From NCBI GenBank assembly GCA_964435115.1, contig CAYSYM010000044.1, positions 1 to 31,932 of the forward strand: a stretch of DNA of 31,932 nucleotides. The letters run 5' to 3'. The notes beneath the pieces are model-generated. The model searched no databases and was not told the DNA's origin. It saw only the letters and a program-made list of their open reading frames with translations. A program made the translations under genes and the position numbers. This document shows positions 31,146 to 31,932 of this stretch, piece after piece; position 1 is the first letter of the stretch, and every line of letters starts with the position of its first letter. The DNA comes from CAYSYM01 sp964435115 (GTDB lineage Bacteria; Chloroflexota; UBA6077; CF-72).

Positions 31146-31932
31146 CTACCCGATCGAGCCTTCCATCTGGAGCGCGATGAGGCGGTTCAGCTCCACCGCG
31201 TACTCCATCGGCAGCTCCTTGGTGAACTGCTCGAAGAACCCGTTGACGATGAGCGTCTTCGCCTCCGCCTCCGACAGCCCGCGACTCCGGAGGTAGAAGA
31301 GCTGCTCGTCGGAGACCCGACTCACCGTCGCCTCGTGGCCGATGTCCACTCGCTCCTCGTCGATCTCGATCGAGGGGTAGGTGTCGCTGCGGCTCATCTC
31401 GTCCAGCAGCAGCGCGTCGCACCGCACGAAGGCCTTGGTGTTCTCCGCGCCCTTGGCCACCTTTAGGAGGCCGCGATAGGCGGCATGGCCACCGTCCTTG
31501 CTGATGGACTTGGAGGTGATCGTGCTACTGGTGTTGGGCGCAGCGTGGATGACCTTGCCGCCCGCGTCCTGGAGCTGGCCCGCGCCGGCGAAGGCAACCG
31601 AGAGGATCTCGGCGCGCGCGCGCGCGCCCAGCAGGTACACGCCCGGGTACTTCATCGTCACCTTGGAGCCCAGGTTGCCGTCCACCCACTCGACGATGGC
31701 GTCCTCGTAGGCCACGGCGCGCTTGGTCACCAGGTTGTAGACGTTGGTCGACCAGTTCTGGATCGTGGTGTAGCGGATGTGCGCGCCAGGCTTGGCGATC
31801 AGCTCCACCACGGCCGAGTGCAGCGAATCCGACGAATAGATCGGGGCCGTGCAGCCCTCGATGTAGTGGACCTTGGAGCCCTCGTCGGCGATGATCAGCG
31901 TCCGCTCAAACTGACCCATGTTCTCGGCGTTG
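31146..31932 (-). CDS. sufB: Fe-S assembly scaffold component SufB (5' part missing)
   Basis: The C-terminal 261 residues or so of SufB; the frame runs off the window end, upstream of NAENMGQFERTLIIADEGSKVHYIEGC. The beta-helix blocks are typical: HYIEGCTAPIYSSDSLHSAVVELIA, VTKRAVAYEDAIVEWVDGNLGSKVTMKYPG, and the C-terminal SRGLSEAEAKTLIVNGFFEQFTKELPMEYAVELNRLI. SufB holds the nascent cluster and binds SufC. sufC, normally close, is not seen and may lie beyond 31932. Confidence 0.94.
   Translation of the reverse strand, partial: NAENMGQFERTLIIADEGSKVHYIEGCTAPIYSSDSLHSAVVELIAKPGAHIRYTTIQNWSTNVYNLVTKRAVAYEDAIVEWVDGNLGSKVTMKYPGVYLLGARARAEILSVAFAGAGQLQDAGGKVIHAAPNTSSTITSKSISKDGGHAAYRGLLKVAKGAENTKAFVRCDALLLDEMSRSDTYPSIEIDEERVDIGHEATVSRVSDEQLFYLRSRGLSEAEAKTLIVNGFFEQFTKELPMEYAVELNRLIALQMEGSIG

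Overview
The window is about 32 kb of high-GC bacterial chromosome, densely packed on both strands. The best guess is a Chloroflexota bacterium, with low certainty below phylum. The grounds are a secreted protein with Thr/Pro/Ala-rich spacers, an AAA+ ATPase and VWA pair of the kind common in that phylum, a Rieske protein inside the SUF cluster, and many start codons only 6-11 nt behind a TAnnnT box. This rests on sequence reading, not on a search. No tRNA, rRNA or CRISPR array was recognised.

Layout. 53-1745: an IS1380-family insertion sequence with terminal inverted repeats and a 5-bp target duplication; its transposase seems to carry a 1-nt frameshift. 1950-4689: glutamate dehydrogenase and a ferritin-like/VIT1 iron or manganese transporter. 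4686-6261 (minus): an acetamidase/formamidase with an embedded four-cysteine knuckle and a MoaD/ThiS-like protein. 6395-9381: a LarA-domain protein, a XerC/D-like recombinase and SmpB. 9407-12600 (minus): two tandem paralogues fusing a cyclic-nucleotide-binding domain to a CpaE/MinD-like ATPase, plus a zinc-ribbon protein. 12822-14873: a small membrane protein and a membrane-fused spermidine-synthase-like protein, diverging from overlapping -10 boxes. 14880-15984: a small ORF and a secreted low-complexity protein behind a structured leader. 16059-17055: QueF and BioY. 17193-21050: AAA+ ATPase, VWA protein and a one-helix membrane protein. 21090-23335 (minus): nicotinate phosphoribosyltransferase translationally coupled to an enoyl-CoA hydratase. 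23436-25853: an A-type Fe-S carrier, an ECF sigma/anti-sigma pair and an AsnC-type effector domain. 25892-28336: EVE-domain protein, amidohydrolase and a cysteine phosphatase. 28398-31932 (minus): sufB (cut by the window end), sufD, Rieske, sufU, sufT.

How genes may work together. SufB/SufD/SufU/SufT and the A-type carrier at 23436 can all serve Fe-S assembly. The AAA+ and VWA proteins probably form one remodelling machine. The two cNMP-ATPase fusions could join a second-messenger signal to positioning of some cell structure, but nothing here tells which one. The most interesting items are this tandem fusion locus, the recurring leaderless promoter layout with one two-way -10 element, the interleaved inverted repeats between sufB and sufD, and the zinc-knuckle acetamidase with its MoaD-like partner.
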